Origin: Paenibacillus sabinae T27
Lineage (GTDB): Bacteria > Bacillota > Bacilli > Paenibacillales > Paenibacillaceae
Assembly (NCBI RefSeq): GCF_000612505.1
Contig: NZ_CP004078.1
Span: forward strand, 1,228,001 to 1,292,000
Length of the DNA: 64,000 nt
Direction: 5' to 3'
The translations under genes were made by a program, and so were the position numbers. The stretch's first letter is position 1. Each line of letters opens with the position of its first letter. The notes under the pieces were generated by a model. It was not told the DNA's origin. It made no database searches and was given only the letters and a program-made list of their open reading frames with translations. Positions 33,511 through 42,741 of the stretch are shown here, in pieces.

Positions 33511-34221
33511 GTGGAAAACTTAAAGTCTAAGGTGATCATTGTTACAGGCGCATCCAGCGGAATTGGAGAGTCAACGGTAAGACTATTAGCCCAAAAGGGG
33601 GCTAAGGTAGTATTGGCGGCAAGAAGAACGAATCTTATGCAGGAGATCGTAAACGATATTAAGCAAGAGGGCGGTGAAGCGGCCTTTATTGAGGCAGAGG
33701 TAAGCTCGCCGGAAGACATGAAAAGGCTGGCACAGTTTGCTATCGAGCAGTATGGCCGGATTGATGTTCTTGTGAATAATGCCGGATACCAGCAGCTATC
33801 CTTATTAAATGAGCTCAAGATTGAAGAGTGGAATAAGGCGATTGATGTAAATATCAAAGGTGTTTTGTATGCCATTGCCGCAGTCCTGCCGACAATGCGT
33901 GAACAGAAATCGGGACATATTATAAACATTTCTTCGGTTATGGGCCATAAGGTGATTCCAACCACCACAGTATACAGTGCCACTAAGTCGGCAGTTCGCG
34001 CGATTTCGGAAGGGTTGCGGCAGGAGGAATCACCGGAATCAAATATCCGATCAACCATTATCTCTCCAGGAATGACAGCGACGGGTGTTCTTGCTGATTA
34101 TGCAGAGTATCCAAGCCTTTCACCAGCTGCTGTGGCTAGAGCGATTGCCTATGCAATTAATGAACCTGAGGATACAGGAGTTAATGAGATTTTGCTTAGA
34201 CCGACATTACAATCCTTATAA
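33511..34221 (+). CDS. SDR family oxidoreductase
   Basis: A 236-residue classical short-chain dehydrogenase. [10 protein letters not shown] (13-22), NNAG (about 90-93), catalytic Ser in NISSVMGH, YxxxK in YSATKSA. The Arg pair after strand 2 (AARRTNL) favours NADP. GTG 33511 follows AAGGGG. It is probably the target of the divergent TetR regulator. It ends before a CCCCT/AGGGG hairpin. Confidence 0.9.
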   Translation: MENLKSKVIIVTGASSGIGESTVRLLAQKGAKVVLAARRTNLMQEIVNDIKQEGGEAAFIEAEVSSPEDMKRLAQFAIEQYGRIDVLVNNAGYQQLSLLNELKIEEWNKAIDVNIKGVLYAIAAVLPTMREQKSGHIINISSVMGHKVIPTTTVYSATKSAVRAISEGLRQEESPESNIRSTIISPGMTATGVLADYAEYPSLSPAAVARAIAYAINEPEDTGVNEILLRPTLQSL

Positions 34222-34249
34222 TCCCCTGACGAGTAGGGGAGTCAATGGA

Positions 34250-34335
34250 AAAATAATTATAAATAAAACTTGCCGTTATAGACAGCGCGGAGAACCGTAC
34301 CACAAGTGATGGTAAACAGGGCTAGGCAAGAATTA
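34250..34335. repeat. Repeat related to 32503-32540, partly inverted
   Basis: GGAGAACCGTACCACAAGT here matches GGAGAACCATACCATAAGT at about 32503 with transitions only. ATAAAACTTGCCGTTA (34263-34278) is the exact reverse complement of the segment following the other copy. They may be fragments of one small mobile element. Nothing else is seen in the gap up to 34500. Confidence 0.45.
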
Positions 34336-34507
34336 ATATTGGATAATCTCTTCATAAGCAGATTAATGCAAAGGTAGATTTTTGTTAACGGTATAACTTT
34401 AAATACAGTGAGACTAAAGATGTTATTTACCTAGGTATCACGATAAGAAACAGGAACGGTAACACGAAAATCGACAGCTATCTTATTCGATTCATGATCA
34501 GCTCTCC

Positions 34508-34752
34508 TTTTAGTCAGCGGTTCTATACTGAGCATGGTCCAGAGCGCCGTCATGATCGGGGCTCCGGTGCTCGGCGGCGCCATGATCGATTGGGCCGGTC
34601 CCCGGCAGATATTCGCTAGTCTCGGGCTCGTCATTACGCTTGTCGGCGGATTGGGGATGCTCCTTGGACGTCTGCTCTGGCCCGGGGAGAAAGAGGAAGA
34701 ACGCCGAGCGGCCGCAAGCTTCAGTGCCGGTTCACAGAATGATTATAAATAA
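34508..34752 (+). pseudogene. C-terminal fragment of an MFS transporter
   Basis: The frame is open from about 34499 and ends at 34752. It reads as the last membrane segments of an MFS protein: MVQSAVMIGAPVLGGAMIDW, then GPRQIFASLGLVITLVGGLG and a short charged cytosolic tail. There is no start signal and about 85% of a transporter is missing, so it is a remnant. Confidence 0.6.
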
Positions 34753-34870
34753 ATCGGGCAGCTATTGGGGAATAGTCCAAACCAGTTCCTGGGTTTAACA
34801 TACACTTAAAGGGTCAAATGCATCATGTGACTATGCAAAAGCATACTTTAAGGGCAGGTGAATCCGGAAA

Positions 34871-36088
34871 ATGATTGAGCTGGTTTTGACTATCAACGAT
34901 AGGGACGGAAGATACGCAGAGCATGCGGGTGTTGTTCTTGCATCCATTTTTTCCAATACCCAGCAGACGATCAATGTCCACATTGTTCATGATGATTCAC
35001 TAAGCGATGAGAACAAGCTAAGGCTCACTCAGCTCGTCGATGCGTTTCATCACAACATCTTTTTTTATCATGTCACAATTCCCGGAGATTTTCTTGAAGT
35101 TGCGGCCGGCGTGAATAAAATCGACTATTGGACAATAGCCAGTATGTACCGTCTGCTGCTCCCGCAGATTATTCAGGCCGACAGGGTTATTTATCTGGAC
35201 TGCGATATTCTGGTCAATATGGATATTAACGAATTGTGGAGTGTTGATCTGGGAGGGCAGTACTTAGGCGCAGTTCGGGATCAAGGCGTAAATTTGATGG
35301 AGTACTTTGTTTCGCTTGGGCTTAACGCGGAGCTGTATTTTAACTCGGGAGTCATTCTGTTTCATTTGAACAATATCCGCAGCAGAGAGACCTGGTATCA
35401 AGAAATGCTCGGCTTCATGCGCACTTTTCCGTCGATAACGATGCCTGACCAGGATATTCTGAATGCCCTGTACAGCTTAAACTATGTGCAACTAGATCTG
35501 CGGTTTAATACGTTCGCTCACCCCGAGCTCGATTTGGAGAATAAAATAGTACATTTCGCCGGGGACGGAAAATGGTGGAATGAAGATTCGCCCGCTGCGC
35601 CGTTGTACCAAAAATTTCTTGCTATGACCCCTTGGGCACCGGGATTTATACCAGCACCTGCTTCTGTCCCGGAATCAATCATCCCGTTAGACCCGCCGCC
35701 CCCGCCGCAGGAAGAACAGGCGGTTGCGCCGCCTGAGCCACCCGCTCCGGAAATTCCGATTCCCGATCCGCCGGTTCTTGAAATCCCCGCCCCGCAAGTG
35801 GAAGTACCGGAGGTGGCTCCCGTAAAGCCGCACGGACGGAAACGCCGCAGATTGATTCGGTTGCGGAGAAGATTGAGACTGAGAAGGAAGCTGCGGCTGC
35901 GGCGGAGATTAAGACTGAGAAAGCTCAGATTAATCCGCGCGAAATATCGTTCCCGTAAGCGGGTAAAACTGCTCAAGCGCCAGCGCGCAGCGAAGAACAA
36001 AGTCCTGAAACCGGCCAAAAAGAAGCTGCAGCGGGTCAGAACCATTCACACATCCCGTTCGAAGCGTCCATTGAAACGCACCTCATAA
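34871..36088 (+). CDS. GT8 glycosyltransferase with Pro-rich linker and Arg/Lys-rich tail
   Basis: A 405-residue protein in three parts. Residues 1-260 are a family 8 glycosyltransferase: DxD metal motif YLDCDILVNMD (D110, D112), NSGVILFHL, DQDILNALY and HFAGDGKWW near the end, all GT8 hallmarks. Residues about 265-318 are Pro/Glu-rich and probably disordered. Residues 320-405 are extremely basic, with repeated RRLRLRR-like units. No signal peptide or membrane segment is visible. GT8 enzymes add glucose or galactose to glycans, lipopolysaccharide-like polymers or glycoproteins. The tail is unlike normal GT8 enzymes and may bind polyanions such as DNA, teichoic acid or spore-coat components. 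Confidence 0.88.
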   Translation: MIELVLTINDRDGRYAEHAGVVLASIFSNTQQTINVHIVHDDSLSDENKLRLTQLVDAFHHNIFFYHVTIPGDFLEVAAGVNKIDYWTIASMYRLLLPQIIQADRVIYLDCDILVNMDINELWSVDLGGQYLGAVRDQGVNLMEYFVSLGLNAELYFNSGVILFHLNNIRSRETWYQEMLGFMRTFPSITMPDQDILNALYSLNYVQLDLRFNTFAHPELDLENKIVHFAGDGKWWNEDSPAAPLYQKFLAMTPWAPGFIPAPASVPESIIPLDPPPPPQEEQAVAPPEPPAPEIPIPDPPVLEIPAPQVEVPEVAPVKPHGRKRRRLIRLRRRLRLRRKLRLRRRLRLRKLRLIRAKYRSRKRVKLLKRQRAAKNKVLKPAKKKLQRVRTIHTSRSKRPLKRTS

Positions 36089-36210
36089 TCGGTTTATTGT
36101 ACATTCGCCCAGCTCTCGGCCTGACGCCAGGATGAAGAAATATGTAAGCGGAAGGTTTCCGCCGATAAGGCCCGACTGCTCCCTTTAGCTTAGAGGAGCA
36201 GTCGGTGCAT

Positions 36211-36507
36211 TCAGGACTGAATATTCAGAGCGGTCTGAATGTTTCGCAGATCCAGTTGAACTTGATCTTTAAGATTGTATGGGTGATACAAGCCTCGCCG
36301 CACCGTATAATCGGCAATCAATTCATACAGGTCTATGGCTTCTTCAAGCTGCTTGATCAGAACGGATTTGAATTCAGGCGTGGCGCATTCGGTGACGGCC
36401 ATGGCGTAGTTTCGGACTCCGCTTTTGGCAGTGATCAGAAAATCCATGGCAATAACTTCATCGGTCAGGGTATTCATCCCTGTCATGCGTTCCAGGATCG
36501 GGTTCAT
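36211..36507 (-). CDS. CotF-type spore coat protein, large half (copy 2)
   Basis: A 98-residue helical protein matching the CotF C-terminal region: DFLITAKSGVRNYAMAVTECATP, LEEAIDLYELIADYTVRRGLYHPYNL. It is a clear paralog of the 128-residue protein at 37884-38270 (shared AKxGVRN, ALxET and HPYxL blocks). It lies 4 nt after the small CotF-like gene, so the pair is co-translated and together resembles one CotF. It is the last gene of a five-gene operon; expressed probably in the mother cell. Confidence 0.85.
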   Translation of the reverse strand: MNPILERMTGMNTLTDEVIAMDFLITAKSGVRNYAMAVTECATPEFKSVLIKQLEEAIDLYELIADYTVRRGLYHPYNLKDQVQLDLRNIQTALNIQS

Positions 36508-36511
36508 CGTA

Positions 36512-36718
36512 TCATCTCCCCTGCTGCGATTTGGATAAAAGTGTGCTTAGATCCTGAAGGTGCTGCGTGGATACTTGAACGTCATGTTTCAGGATTTGCT
36601 GCAGTTCCGGGTCGGACACCAGAACCTGCATCGTTTTGGATTTCGTCAGGCAGACGGTCTTGAACGCCGCTATTTCATGGACCTCGAGCGTTTCGTGTAA
36701 AGCGTATGATGGATTCAT
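36512..36718 (-). CDS. CotF-like spore coat protein, small half (copy 2)
   Basis: A 68-residue helical protein with HETLEVHEIAAFKTVCLTKS and DPELQQILKHDVQVS. The HExxEzHE..FKTzCLxKSKxMQ pattern is shared with the 81-residue protein at 38284-38529. It sits between the zinc alcohol dehydrogenase and its larger partner. CotF is a known coat protein in Bacillus; here the protein is split in two open reading frames. Confidence 0.82.
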   Translation of the reverse strand: MNPSYALHETLEVHEIAAFKTVCLTKSKTMQVLVSDPELQQILKHDVQVSTQHLQDLSTLLSKSQQGR

Positions 36719-36750
36719 TTTTGATTACTCACCCCTTGTCGGATCAGTCA

Positions 36751-37887
36751 TTACGGTTTTAGAATCACTTTAATGCAATCGTCAGTCTTCGTGTCGAAGA
36801 CCTCATAGCCGCGCTTCGCATCGCTAAGCGGAATGACGTGCGTAATAATGTCTCCCGGGTCCACTTTACCAGAGGTTACCAGCTCGTACATATAGGGCAT
36901 ATAATGAATAACAGGAGCCTGTCCGGAGCGGATGTTGATGTTGCGCTGCATGATATCGCCAAGCGGAAACCCGTTATAGCGCCCGCCATATACTCCTGTT
37001 ATTTGGATCGTTCCGCCTTTGCGTACCGCTTGAGACGCGATGACCAGAGGACTCAATGTTCCGCCTTGCAGCTTGAGGCCGCTTGCGAGGAATTCCAGAT
37101 CGCTCATTTTTCCGTCCATTCCGACGGCGTCAATCACGACATCGGCTCCGCCTTTGGTAAGCTCCTTGAGGTGGTTGCCGATATTTTGCTGCTCCTCGAA
37201 ATTGACAATTTCCACTTTATTCGTAAGCTTTGCATGCCGCAGGCGGTAATCGACGTAGTCGACGGCTATGACCCTTTTTGCGCCTTTCAGCCAGGCAAAC
37301 TTCTGGGCAAGAAGTCCCACCGGGCCGCAGCCCAGTACGATCACGGTATCTCCATCCTTCACACCGGCGTTGTCGATGCTCCAGAACGCGGTCGTCATCG
37401 CATCGGCTATCAGGCAGAGCTTTTCATCCGATTCTTCGCAGCTTTCGGGGATTTTGAAGTGGGTAAAGTTCGCGAAAGGAACGCGCAAATACTCGGCTTG
37501 TCCGCCAGGATACCCGCCAGTTGTTCCGGAGTAGCCGAAATACGCGCCGATTTCCCCGTTTTCGTTGGAATGGTCGCATTGGCTTTCCAGATGGTTTTTG
37601 CAGTAAAAGCACTCTCCGCAGGCGATGTTGAACGGGATAATCACCCGGTCGCCTTTCTTCAGCCTGGTAACACCTGAGCCAACCTCTTCCACAATCCCCA
37701 TCGGCTCATGCCCGATGACATAATCCTCCTGAAGATTGGGAATCATCCCGTGGATCAGGTGGAGGTCGGAGCCGCAGATGGCCGTGCTGGTCAATCTGAC
37801 AATCATGTCGTCAGGCTTTTCGATTTTGGGGTCCGGGACCTCTTTTACGGCAATATTTTTAATGCCTTGATACGTTACGGCCTTCAT
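36751..37887 (-). CDS. Zinc-dependent alcohol dehydrogenase
   Basis: A 378-residue medium-chain dehydrogenase, of the glutathione-independent formaldehyde dehydrogenase-like group. The catalytic zinc site is seen in CGSDLH and [12 protein letters not shown]; the structural zinc lobe in [15 protein letters not shown] (four Cys). The coenzyme motif is [14 protein letters not shown] and the residue after strand 2 is D in AVDYVDYR, favouring NAD. Its start overlaps the stop of the upstream CotF gene in an ATGA, so it is translationally tied to spore coat genes on both sides. Confidence 0.92.
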   Translation of the reverse strand: MKAVTYQGIKNIAVKEVPDPKIEKPDDMIVRLTSTAICGSDLHLIHGMIPNLQEDYVIGHEPMGIVEEVGSGVTRLKKGDRVIIPFNIACGECFYCKNHLESQCDHSNENGEIGAYFGYSGTTGGYPGGQAEYLRVPFANFTHFKIPESCEESDEKLCLIADAMTTAFWSIDNAGVKDGDTVIVLGCGPVGLLAQKFAWLKGAKRVIAVDYVDYRLRHAKLTNKVEIVNFEEQQNIGNHLKELTKGGADVVIDAVGMDGKMSDLEFLASGLKLQGGTLSPLVIASQAVRKGGTIQITGVYGGRYNGFPLGDIMQRNINIRSGQAPVIHYMPYMYELVTSGKVDPGDIITHVIPLSDAKRGYEVFDTKTDDCIKVILKP

Positions 37888-38270
37888 GCCTGAGTTCCCC
37901 TAAGGTGTTCATCCGGCGTCCTGTCGAACAAGCCTTTGCGCCGCGTATCCTCCGGGAACAAATTCATTTGCCCGATCATGACCGTGTTGTTTGCCGAAAG
38001 CTGGTCCAGCTGGTATTGCTCATTAAGTTCATAAGGATGGAACCATTTCTTGCGCATCATGAGGTCGGAAATCTCCTGGTGCATTGCGATTCCTTGTCTC
38101 AGCTGATTGCGCAGCAGCGCTCTGGCATCCGGAGAAGCCGTTTCAGTGAGGGCAATCGCCGTATTTCTTACTCCTTCTTTGGCACGAATAAGGAAGTCCG
38201 TGGCAAAGGTAGTGTCCGCCATTTCCGGCATATTTAACGCGTTTATCGGGTCTAAATAATCCGGGTTCAT
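37884..38270 (-). CDS. CotF-type spore coat protein, large half (copy 1)
   Basis: A 128-residue helical CotF-like protein: [49 protein letters not shown]. It has an acidic or polar C-terminal extension absent in the paralog at 36211. AGGAGG stands 6 nt before the ATG. It follows the small CotF gene and overlaps the alcohol dehydrogenase start by 4 nt. Confidence 0.87.
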   Translation of the reverse strand: MNPDYLDPINALNMPEMADTTFATDFLIRAKEGVRNTAIALTETASPDARALLRNQLRQGIAMHQEISDLMMRKKWFHPYELNEQYQLDQLSANNTVMIGQMNLFPEDTRRKGLFDRTPDEHLRGTQA

Positions 38271-38283
38271 TGGGTTTCCTCCT

Positions 38284-38529
38284 CTAGTTTAGAATGGGCG
38301 TGGGACGATTGGTGGGGACGGGCGCCTGGAAAGGAGCTCTGGCATAGACGGCCTGCAGCTCCGCAATTGCCTGGATGGACTGCTCGACATCTTTTTGCAT
38401 CAAGTCTTTGAGCTCCTGATCAAACACGATTCCCTGCATAAGCTTGGATTTGGCCAAGCAGAGCGTTTTAAAATTAAGCGCTTCGTGAAGCTCCATCGAT
38501 TCATGCGGCGCCAGAATTTGTGTAGTCAT
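38284..38529 (-). CDS. CotF-like spore coat protein, small half (copy 1)
   Basis: An 81-residue helical protein, first of the operon. Key stretch [20 protein letters not shown], then [19 protein letters not shown]; the Pro-rich end ([15 protein letters not shown]) is absent in the paralog at 36512. AAGGAGGGG precedes the ATG. No sporulation promoter could be assigned with confidence upstream. Confidence 0.83.
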   Translation of the reverse strand: MTTQILAPHESMELHEALNFKTLCLAKSKLMQGIVFDQELKDLMQKDVEQSIQAIAELQAVYARAPFQAPVPTNRPTPILN

Positions 38530-38790
38530 ATGTGAAATAATCCCCTCCTTATTGGTTTTCTAGGATAGCATTTCCCGGCCCTACGGAATTATGCTGAAAA
38601 ATAAGAAACCGGCGTGGGGGGCTTCGGTCGTAGCCCCGTAGCTTCGAATCTTCCACTCCTTGTGTGAACGAGGAGATCAATATAGGAGCTAAACAGTCGT
38701 CTATCATGTACAGAGCGATTCCCCGAGTATGACCAAGGAACAATTGATTGAAGCGGCTAAAAGCCTGTTATAAGCAAAGCAATACAAATA

Positions 38791-38830
38791 AGAACGGTTG
38801 ATTCCATTGAACAATGGCGTCAGCCGTTCT
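38791..38830 (-). terminator. Likely terminator of the SDR gene
   Basis: AGAACGG (38791-38797) pairs with CCGTTCT (38824-38830), with CCATT/AATGG inside. Confidence 0.55.
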
Positions 38831-38853
38831 CTTTTGGTTTTTCAGATTCCAAA

Positions 38854-39594
38854 TTACAACGTCTGTCCGCTGTCCACCGTGAGAATCTGCCCGGTCATCG
38901 CTTCCTGTTCCAGGACTGTGCAGATCATGGAGGCGATATCCTCGGGGGTTGAAATCCGCTGCAATAAAAGATGGGGAGCGAGCCTGCGCATTTGTTCTTC
39001 CCTGCCGGCCCACCATCTTGTCGCGACGGCGCCCGGCACGACACAGTTGACCCGAATATCGGGAGCGAGCGCCCGGGCCAACGATTTCGTAAGACCGTGA
39101 ACGGCCGCTTTCGATACGGCATAGGGAAGCGAGGAGCCGAGTCCGGTTTGTCCGGCGATGCTGCCGAGATTGACGATCGCTCCCTGTTTATTTTTCTTCA
39201 TATGGGGGGCAACAGCCCGCGCGCAGTAGAACATGCCCTTCACATTCACATCGAACAATTCATCCCAAGTTCCCCCGGTTACTGCTTCCAGATCGTCGAT
39301 GGGAATATGCTTGGTAATGCTGGCGTTGTTGACGAGTACATCCACGGTGCCGAATTGCTGAACGATGGTTTCGATCATGGCCCGGACTTCGTTGTCCCGG
39401 GATACGTCGGCTTGTACAGCTATCGCCCATCCGCCCTGATCGTTAATCCGGCGGATGGTTTCCTCCGCCTCCGGTCTGGAGCGTGAATAATTGACGACAA
39501 CAGCTGCTCCCCGCTCGGCCAGCATAAGGCTTGCCGCTCTGCCAATCCCCGTGCCGCCGCCCGTAACAAGGGCTATTTTCTGCTTCAAATCCAT
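38854..39594 (-). CDS. SDR family oxidoreductase
   Basis: A 246-residue short-chain dehydrogenase of the FabG type. TGGGTGIGRA (11-20), NNAS in the place of NNAG, Ser in NLGSIAGQ, YxxxK as YAVSKAA, and the C-terminal TVDSGQTL. It uses NADP by the NYSRSR stretch after strand 2. Divergent from a LysR gene 132 bp away, so the LysR protein is the likely regulator. Confidence 0.9.
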   Translation of the reverse strand: MDLKQKIALVTGGGTGIGRAASLMLAERGAAVVVNYSRSRPEAEETIRRINDQGGWAIAVQADVSRDNEVRAMIETIVQQFGTVDVLVNNASITKHIPIDDLEAVTGGTWDELFDVNVKGMFYCARAVAPHMKKNKQGAIVNLGSIAGQTGLGSSLPYAVSKAAVHGLTKSLARALAPDIRVNCVVPGAVATRWWAGREEQMRRLAPHLLLQRISTPEDIASMICTVLEQEAMTGQILTVDSGQTL

Positions 39595-39726
39595 ATCCGT
39601 TCACTCCCTGCGCTATGTTTAATCCTTATCAAGTAAATATTGTAAATCGCCCCATTCGATTTGTATAATTGAACTAATTGAAGCTTAAATTCAAAAATTT
39701 TGAACTAGCAGAGAGGAGGGAGCAGA

Positions 39727-40614
39727 GTGGATCTTAAAACCCTTAAAACTTTTCAATTGATCGTGAAATACGGGAGCTTCGTCCGTGCGGCTGAGGAAAT
39801 GAACTATGTGCAATCGACCGTGACGATGCAAATCCAGAAGCTTGAAGCCGAGCTGGGCGTTCAACTGATCGAACGGGGAAACGGAAAAGAACTTCGGCTG
39901 ACCGAAGCCGGAAGATTATTTCACGGCCAAAGCCTGCAAATCGTAAAAAACATGGAGCAAATCCAAACGGATCTGGCCAATTTGCAGCTCGGAGAATCGG
40001 GGCATCTTCGGATAGGAGTGACGGAGCCGACAGCGAGTTACCGTTTGCCCGGCATTCTGAAGGGGTTTATGTCCACGTATCCGAATATCCGCATTTCCGT
40101 GGAGTTCGGGAACACTCCCCTGCTGAGCGAGCGAACCCTCAAAGGAGAGCTTGATTTTTCGCTCTGCTCGGCGCCGGATCTTGGAACCGACCTTTATTTT
40201 GAGCCCTTGTTCAAGGAAGAGTTCGTGGCGTTAATGCCTGAAGATCATCCGCTGGCGTTGAAAGAGGTTCTCTCGCCGGAAGATATTCGGGATTATCGCC
40301 TGCTGATCACCTCGGCCACCTGTCCGTACCGCAGGAAGCTGGAGATGGTGATGCAGGAAACGGGGAACCTGACGCTTGATACGATGGAGATCGGAAGCAT
40401 GACGGCGTTGAAATTTTTCGCCCAGAGCGGCCTCGGCATCGCCCTTGTCCCCAAAATTATAGCGGAGCCCGTTTCAGCGGGAACCACCACCCGCATCATC
40501 GAAGGAAGCCTGATCCATATGACTTTCGGGCTCCTGTCCAAAGCTTCGGCATATCCGCCGCAGTTGGCCGGGCACAAGCTTTATCAGTATCTGAAGCAGC
40601 ATCTAGCTACATAA
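39727..40614 (+). CDS. LysR family transcriptional regulator
   Basis: A 295-residue regulator. The N-terminal winged helix covers 1-60 (MDLKTLKTFQLIVKYGSFVR, AAEEMNYVQSTVTMQIQKLE), followed by the helical linker and the periplasmic-binding-like effector domain with ESGHLRIGVTEPTASY. The GTG at 39727 has GAGAGGAGGG just upstream. It is divergent from the SDR gene. The inducer is unknown. Confidence 0.92.
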   Translation: MDLKTLKTFQLIVKYGSFVRAAEEMNYVQSTVTMQIQKLEAELGVQLIERGNGKELRLTEAGRLFHGQSLQIVKNMEQIQTDLANLQLGESGHLRIGVTEPTASYRLPGILKGFMSTYPNIRISVEFGNTPLLSERTLKGELDFSLCSAPDLGTDLYFEPLFKEEFVALMPEDHPLALKEVLSPEDIRDYRLLITSATCPYRRKLEMVMQETGNLTLDTMEIGSMTALKFFAQSGLGIALVPKIIAEPVSAGTTTRIIEGSLIHMTFGLLSKASAYPPQLAGHKLYQYLKQHLAT

Positions 40615-41527
40615 AATCGAAAAAATAACGGATCACATGGAAAAAGACCGGCGAAGTGTAGGTCAGGCTGTCGACCCGGCTTAAGTAGCTTTTTTTCAAC
40701 GCATCGAACTTATCGTCATCGCCGATTAACAAATCCCGCTTCAGTACGGAAACCGTCAAGCTGCCGAAGAAACCGCTCAGACTGATCAGCATACCGGAGA
40801 AGATACCGAAAGTCGGGTCAAGCGGCGTCAGGTAAGGGTAGATCAGATACGAGGCCCCCGTCGTTACGAGAAAAGCGCATGCGAAGCCTTCCCACGTCAA
40901 ATTCGGATTGGCGGTCGGGACGACTTTCCGCTTGCCGAAATAGATGGATGCGAGATAGTTTACAGCATCGCCAAGCTGCGTCAATACCACCAGAAAAAGC
41001 ACAAGACCCGCTCCGTACTGCGGCGTGGCAATCTGGAAATAGGCCAGGTGGCTAAGTCCGAACACCATTAGCATGAGTCCCCACTGAGCCCGGCTGACGC
41101 TGCGCAGAAATCCGACCGTTCCTTTGTTAATCAATCTCGGGAGCGGCAGGAACAAGAATACATAGATGGGAATAAAGACGATAAACATCCCGTACCACCC
41201 GATATAAATCCAATAGAACTGCACGGGAATCGACAAATACGCCCACAGAAACAGTCTGCGGTCGGCTTTTTTTGACTTAATCATGGAGAAATATTCCTTC
41301 AGCGCGAAGAAGGCGAGCACCATGAGGGAAAGGAGCGAAACGACCGGGTTGAATAGGGTGGCCAAGCAAAAAATGAGCAGCATCCCCCACCACGTCTTAA
41401 TGCGAAATCCAAGGCCTGTATAGTCTTTGTCCGGCTGAATTCTGCCCATCACATAATACAGCAGATGAATGACGGATAGGACTGCAAAAATAAGAACGAG
41501 CGTTAATAGCGAACGGTTCACTGACAA
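40607..41527 (-). CDS. Phosphatidate cytidylyltransferase (CdsA-like)
   Basis: A 306-residue integral membrane enzyme with about eight hydrophobic segments that makes CDP-diacylglycerol from phosphatidate and CTP. The C-terminal signature is SVLKRDLLIGDDDKFDALKK followed by SRVDSLTYTSPVFF, a divergent form of the family pattern (the usual K-D..P-G-H-G-G is altered). It is not in the usual position beside uppS/dxr, so it is probably a paralog of the housekeeping copy. It overlaps the end of lysR by 8 nt, tail to tail. Confidence 0.8.
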   Translation of the reverse strand: MSVNRSLLTLVLIFAVLSVIHLLYYVMGRIQPDKDYTGLGFRIKTWWGMLLIFCLATLFNPVVSLLSLMVLAFFALKEYFSMIKSKKADRRLFLWAYLSIPVQFYWIYIGWYGMFIVFIPIYVFLFLPLPRLINKGTVGFLRSVSRAQWGLMLMVFGLSHLAYFQIATPQYGAGLVLFLVVLTQLGDAVNYLASIYFGKRKVVPTANPNLTWEGFACAFLVTTGASYLIYPYLTPLDPTFGIFSGMLISLSGFFGSLTVSVLKRDLLIGDDDKFDALKKSYLSRVDSLTYTSPVFFHVIRYFFDFM

Positions 41528-41619
41528 TCACCAACTTGCCTGCAGAGTAGGAATCCAATAAAGGAATCTTATGATATTATGAAGGAAACGTTCACACTTG
41601 ATAAGGGGAAAATTTGTAA

Positions 41620-42162
41620 ATGGAAGCAGATCAATCGGTTTATATCCTGCTTACGAATACTGGAACACTTTTTACGAAAATCATTCAAGGCTATACGAAA
41701 GCGCCTTACAATCACGCTTCGATTTCCTTCAACCGGGAACTTTCGGAGCTGTACAGCTTCGGGAGAAAGCATCCGAGCAATCCTCTGAATGGCGGATTCG
41801 TGAAGGAGGATCTCAAGACAGGCACATTCAGCAAGTATCCGAATACGACGTGCGTCATCTATGAGCTTCAGGTAACAAGACGGGAAGTTGAGAAAATGAG
41901 AAGGGTTCTGCAAATCTTTATCCGCAGCCGCCAAAAGTATCTCTATAACATTCTGGGCGTGATCGGCGTCGCGCTAAAAGAACCGGTTGAATTCAGCAAC
42001 TCCTACTTTTGCTCGCAATTCGTCGCGGAAATTCTGGAGCGGTCCGGTGTAAAGCTGTGGAATAAGCTGCCTGCGCTCGTTACACCGGATGATTTTCGGC
42101 AAAATGACCGGCTGCATTTGATCTACGAAGGGAAATTAAGTGAGTACGAGCCGGAGCGCTGA
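41620..42162 (+). CDS. YiiX-like permuted papain-fold amidase
   Basis: A 180-residue protein resembling the permuted NlpC/P60 or YiiX/YebB group of cysteine hydrolases. The likely catalytic His is in YNHASISFN (about residue 31) and the Cys in SYFCSQFVAEIL (about residue 130), in the reversed order of permuted papain enzymes. There is no signal peptide. ATG 41620 follows AAGGGG. It could act on peptides or lipids; function is unproven. Confidence 0.72.
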   Translation: MEADQSVYILLTNTGTLFTKIIQGYTKAPYNHASISFNRELSELYSFGRKHPSNPLNGGFVKEDLKTGTFSKYPNTTCVIYELQVTRREVEKMRRVLQIFIRSRQKYLYNILGVIGVALKEPVEFSNSYFCSQFVAEILERSGVKLWNKLPALVTPDDFRQNDRLHLIYEGKLSEYEPER

Positions 42163-42208
42163 ATAGCGGGTGCAGAGAGATTCTCAACATGTTGAAAGGG
42201 GAGAGAAA

Positions 42209-42688
42209 ATGGTTCATGCAAAGAATGTCCTTAGCAATCAATTATTATCCAATGCGAATGATCCAAGCTGGCATATCCCGTTCATGCAGGCGGTCCGAGA
42301 CATCACGGAGGAAGAAGCCTTTTGGAAGCCTTGTCAAGACAGCAGCAGTATCGCTGAGCTTACACAGCATTTGCTGTATTGGAATGATACGTGGCAGACC
42401 AGATACCGCCAGCGCCGGATGGATGCTGTGCCCCCTGTAGGAGATAACAACAACAGCTTTGTCATACCGGAGAACACCACATTTCGTGAGTTAAGTGCAG
42501 AGCTTCTAAAGGTGCTTTTAGGGTGGCAAGAGCTGCTGTCCGAAGAAAGCCTGGAAGCCGAGGTGGCAGGATTTCCGGAGCCGGCTAAATGGTGGGAGAT
42601 CATCAGCAACGCGGCAACCCACAATGCCTATCATATCGGCCAAATGGTTTATATCCGCAAGCTTTGGATGGGGAATATGAGGGAATAA
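42209..42688 (+). CDS. DinB family protein
   Basis: A 159-residue four-helix bundle. The metal-binding histidines of the DinB/YfiT fold are recognisable at LTQHLLYWND and ATHNAYHIGQMVYIRKL. These proteins are putative metal-dependent thiol transferases (bacillithiol-linked in Bacillales). ATG 42209 has AAAGGGGAGA upstream; an earlier in-frame start would add a Gln/Arg leader without a site. Confidence 0.85.
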   Translation: MVHAKNVLSNQLLSNANDPSWHIPFMQAVRDITEEEAFWKPCQDSSSIAELTQHLLYWNDTWQTRYRQRRMDAVPPVGDNNNSFVIPENTTFRELSAELLKVLLGWQELLSEESLEAEVAGFPEPAKWWEIISNAATHNAYHIGQMVYIRKLWMGNMRE

Positions 42689-42741
42689 GATGGCGAGCCA
42701 GTGATACCAAACACTGATTGGATTTATAGGGAAGGTGAACC

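Noticed and set aside
34431..34505. A minus-strand N-terminal gene fragment reading KIAVDFRVTVPVS.
   Set aside because: It is out of frame with any start and ends after about 20 residues.
36751..38529. CotF-alcohol dehydrogenase junctions as a frameshifted single gene.
   Set aside because: Each gene has its own ribosome site or ATGA coupling and the paralogous pairs repeat the same split, so the split is real.
38701..38775. Short frame ending MTKEQLIEAAKSLL, as if the tail of a recombinase or transposase.
   Set aside because: Only about 25 codons are open, with no motif; too short to name.
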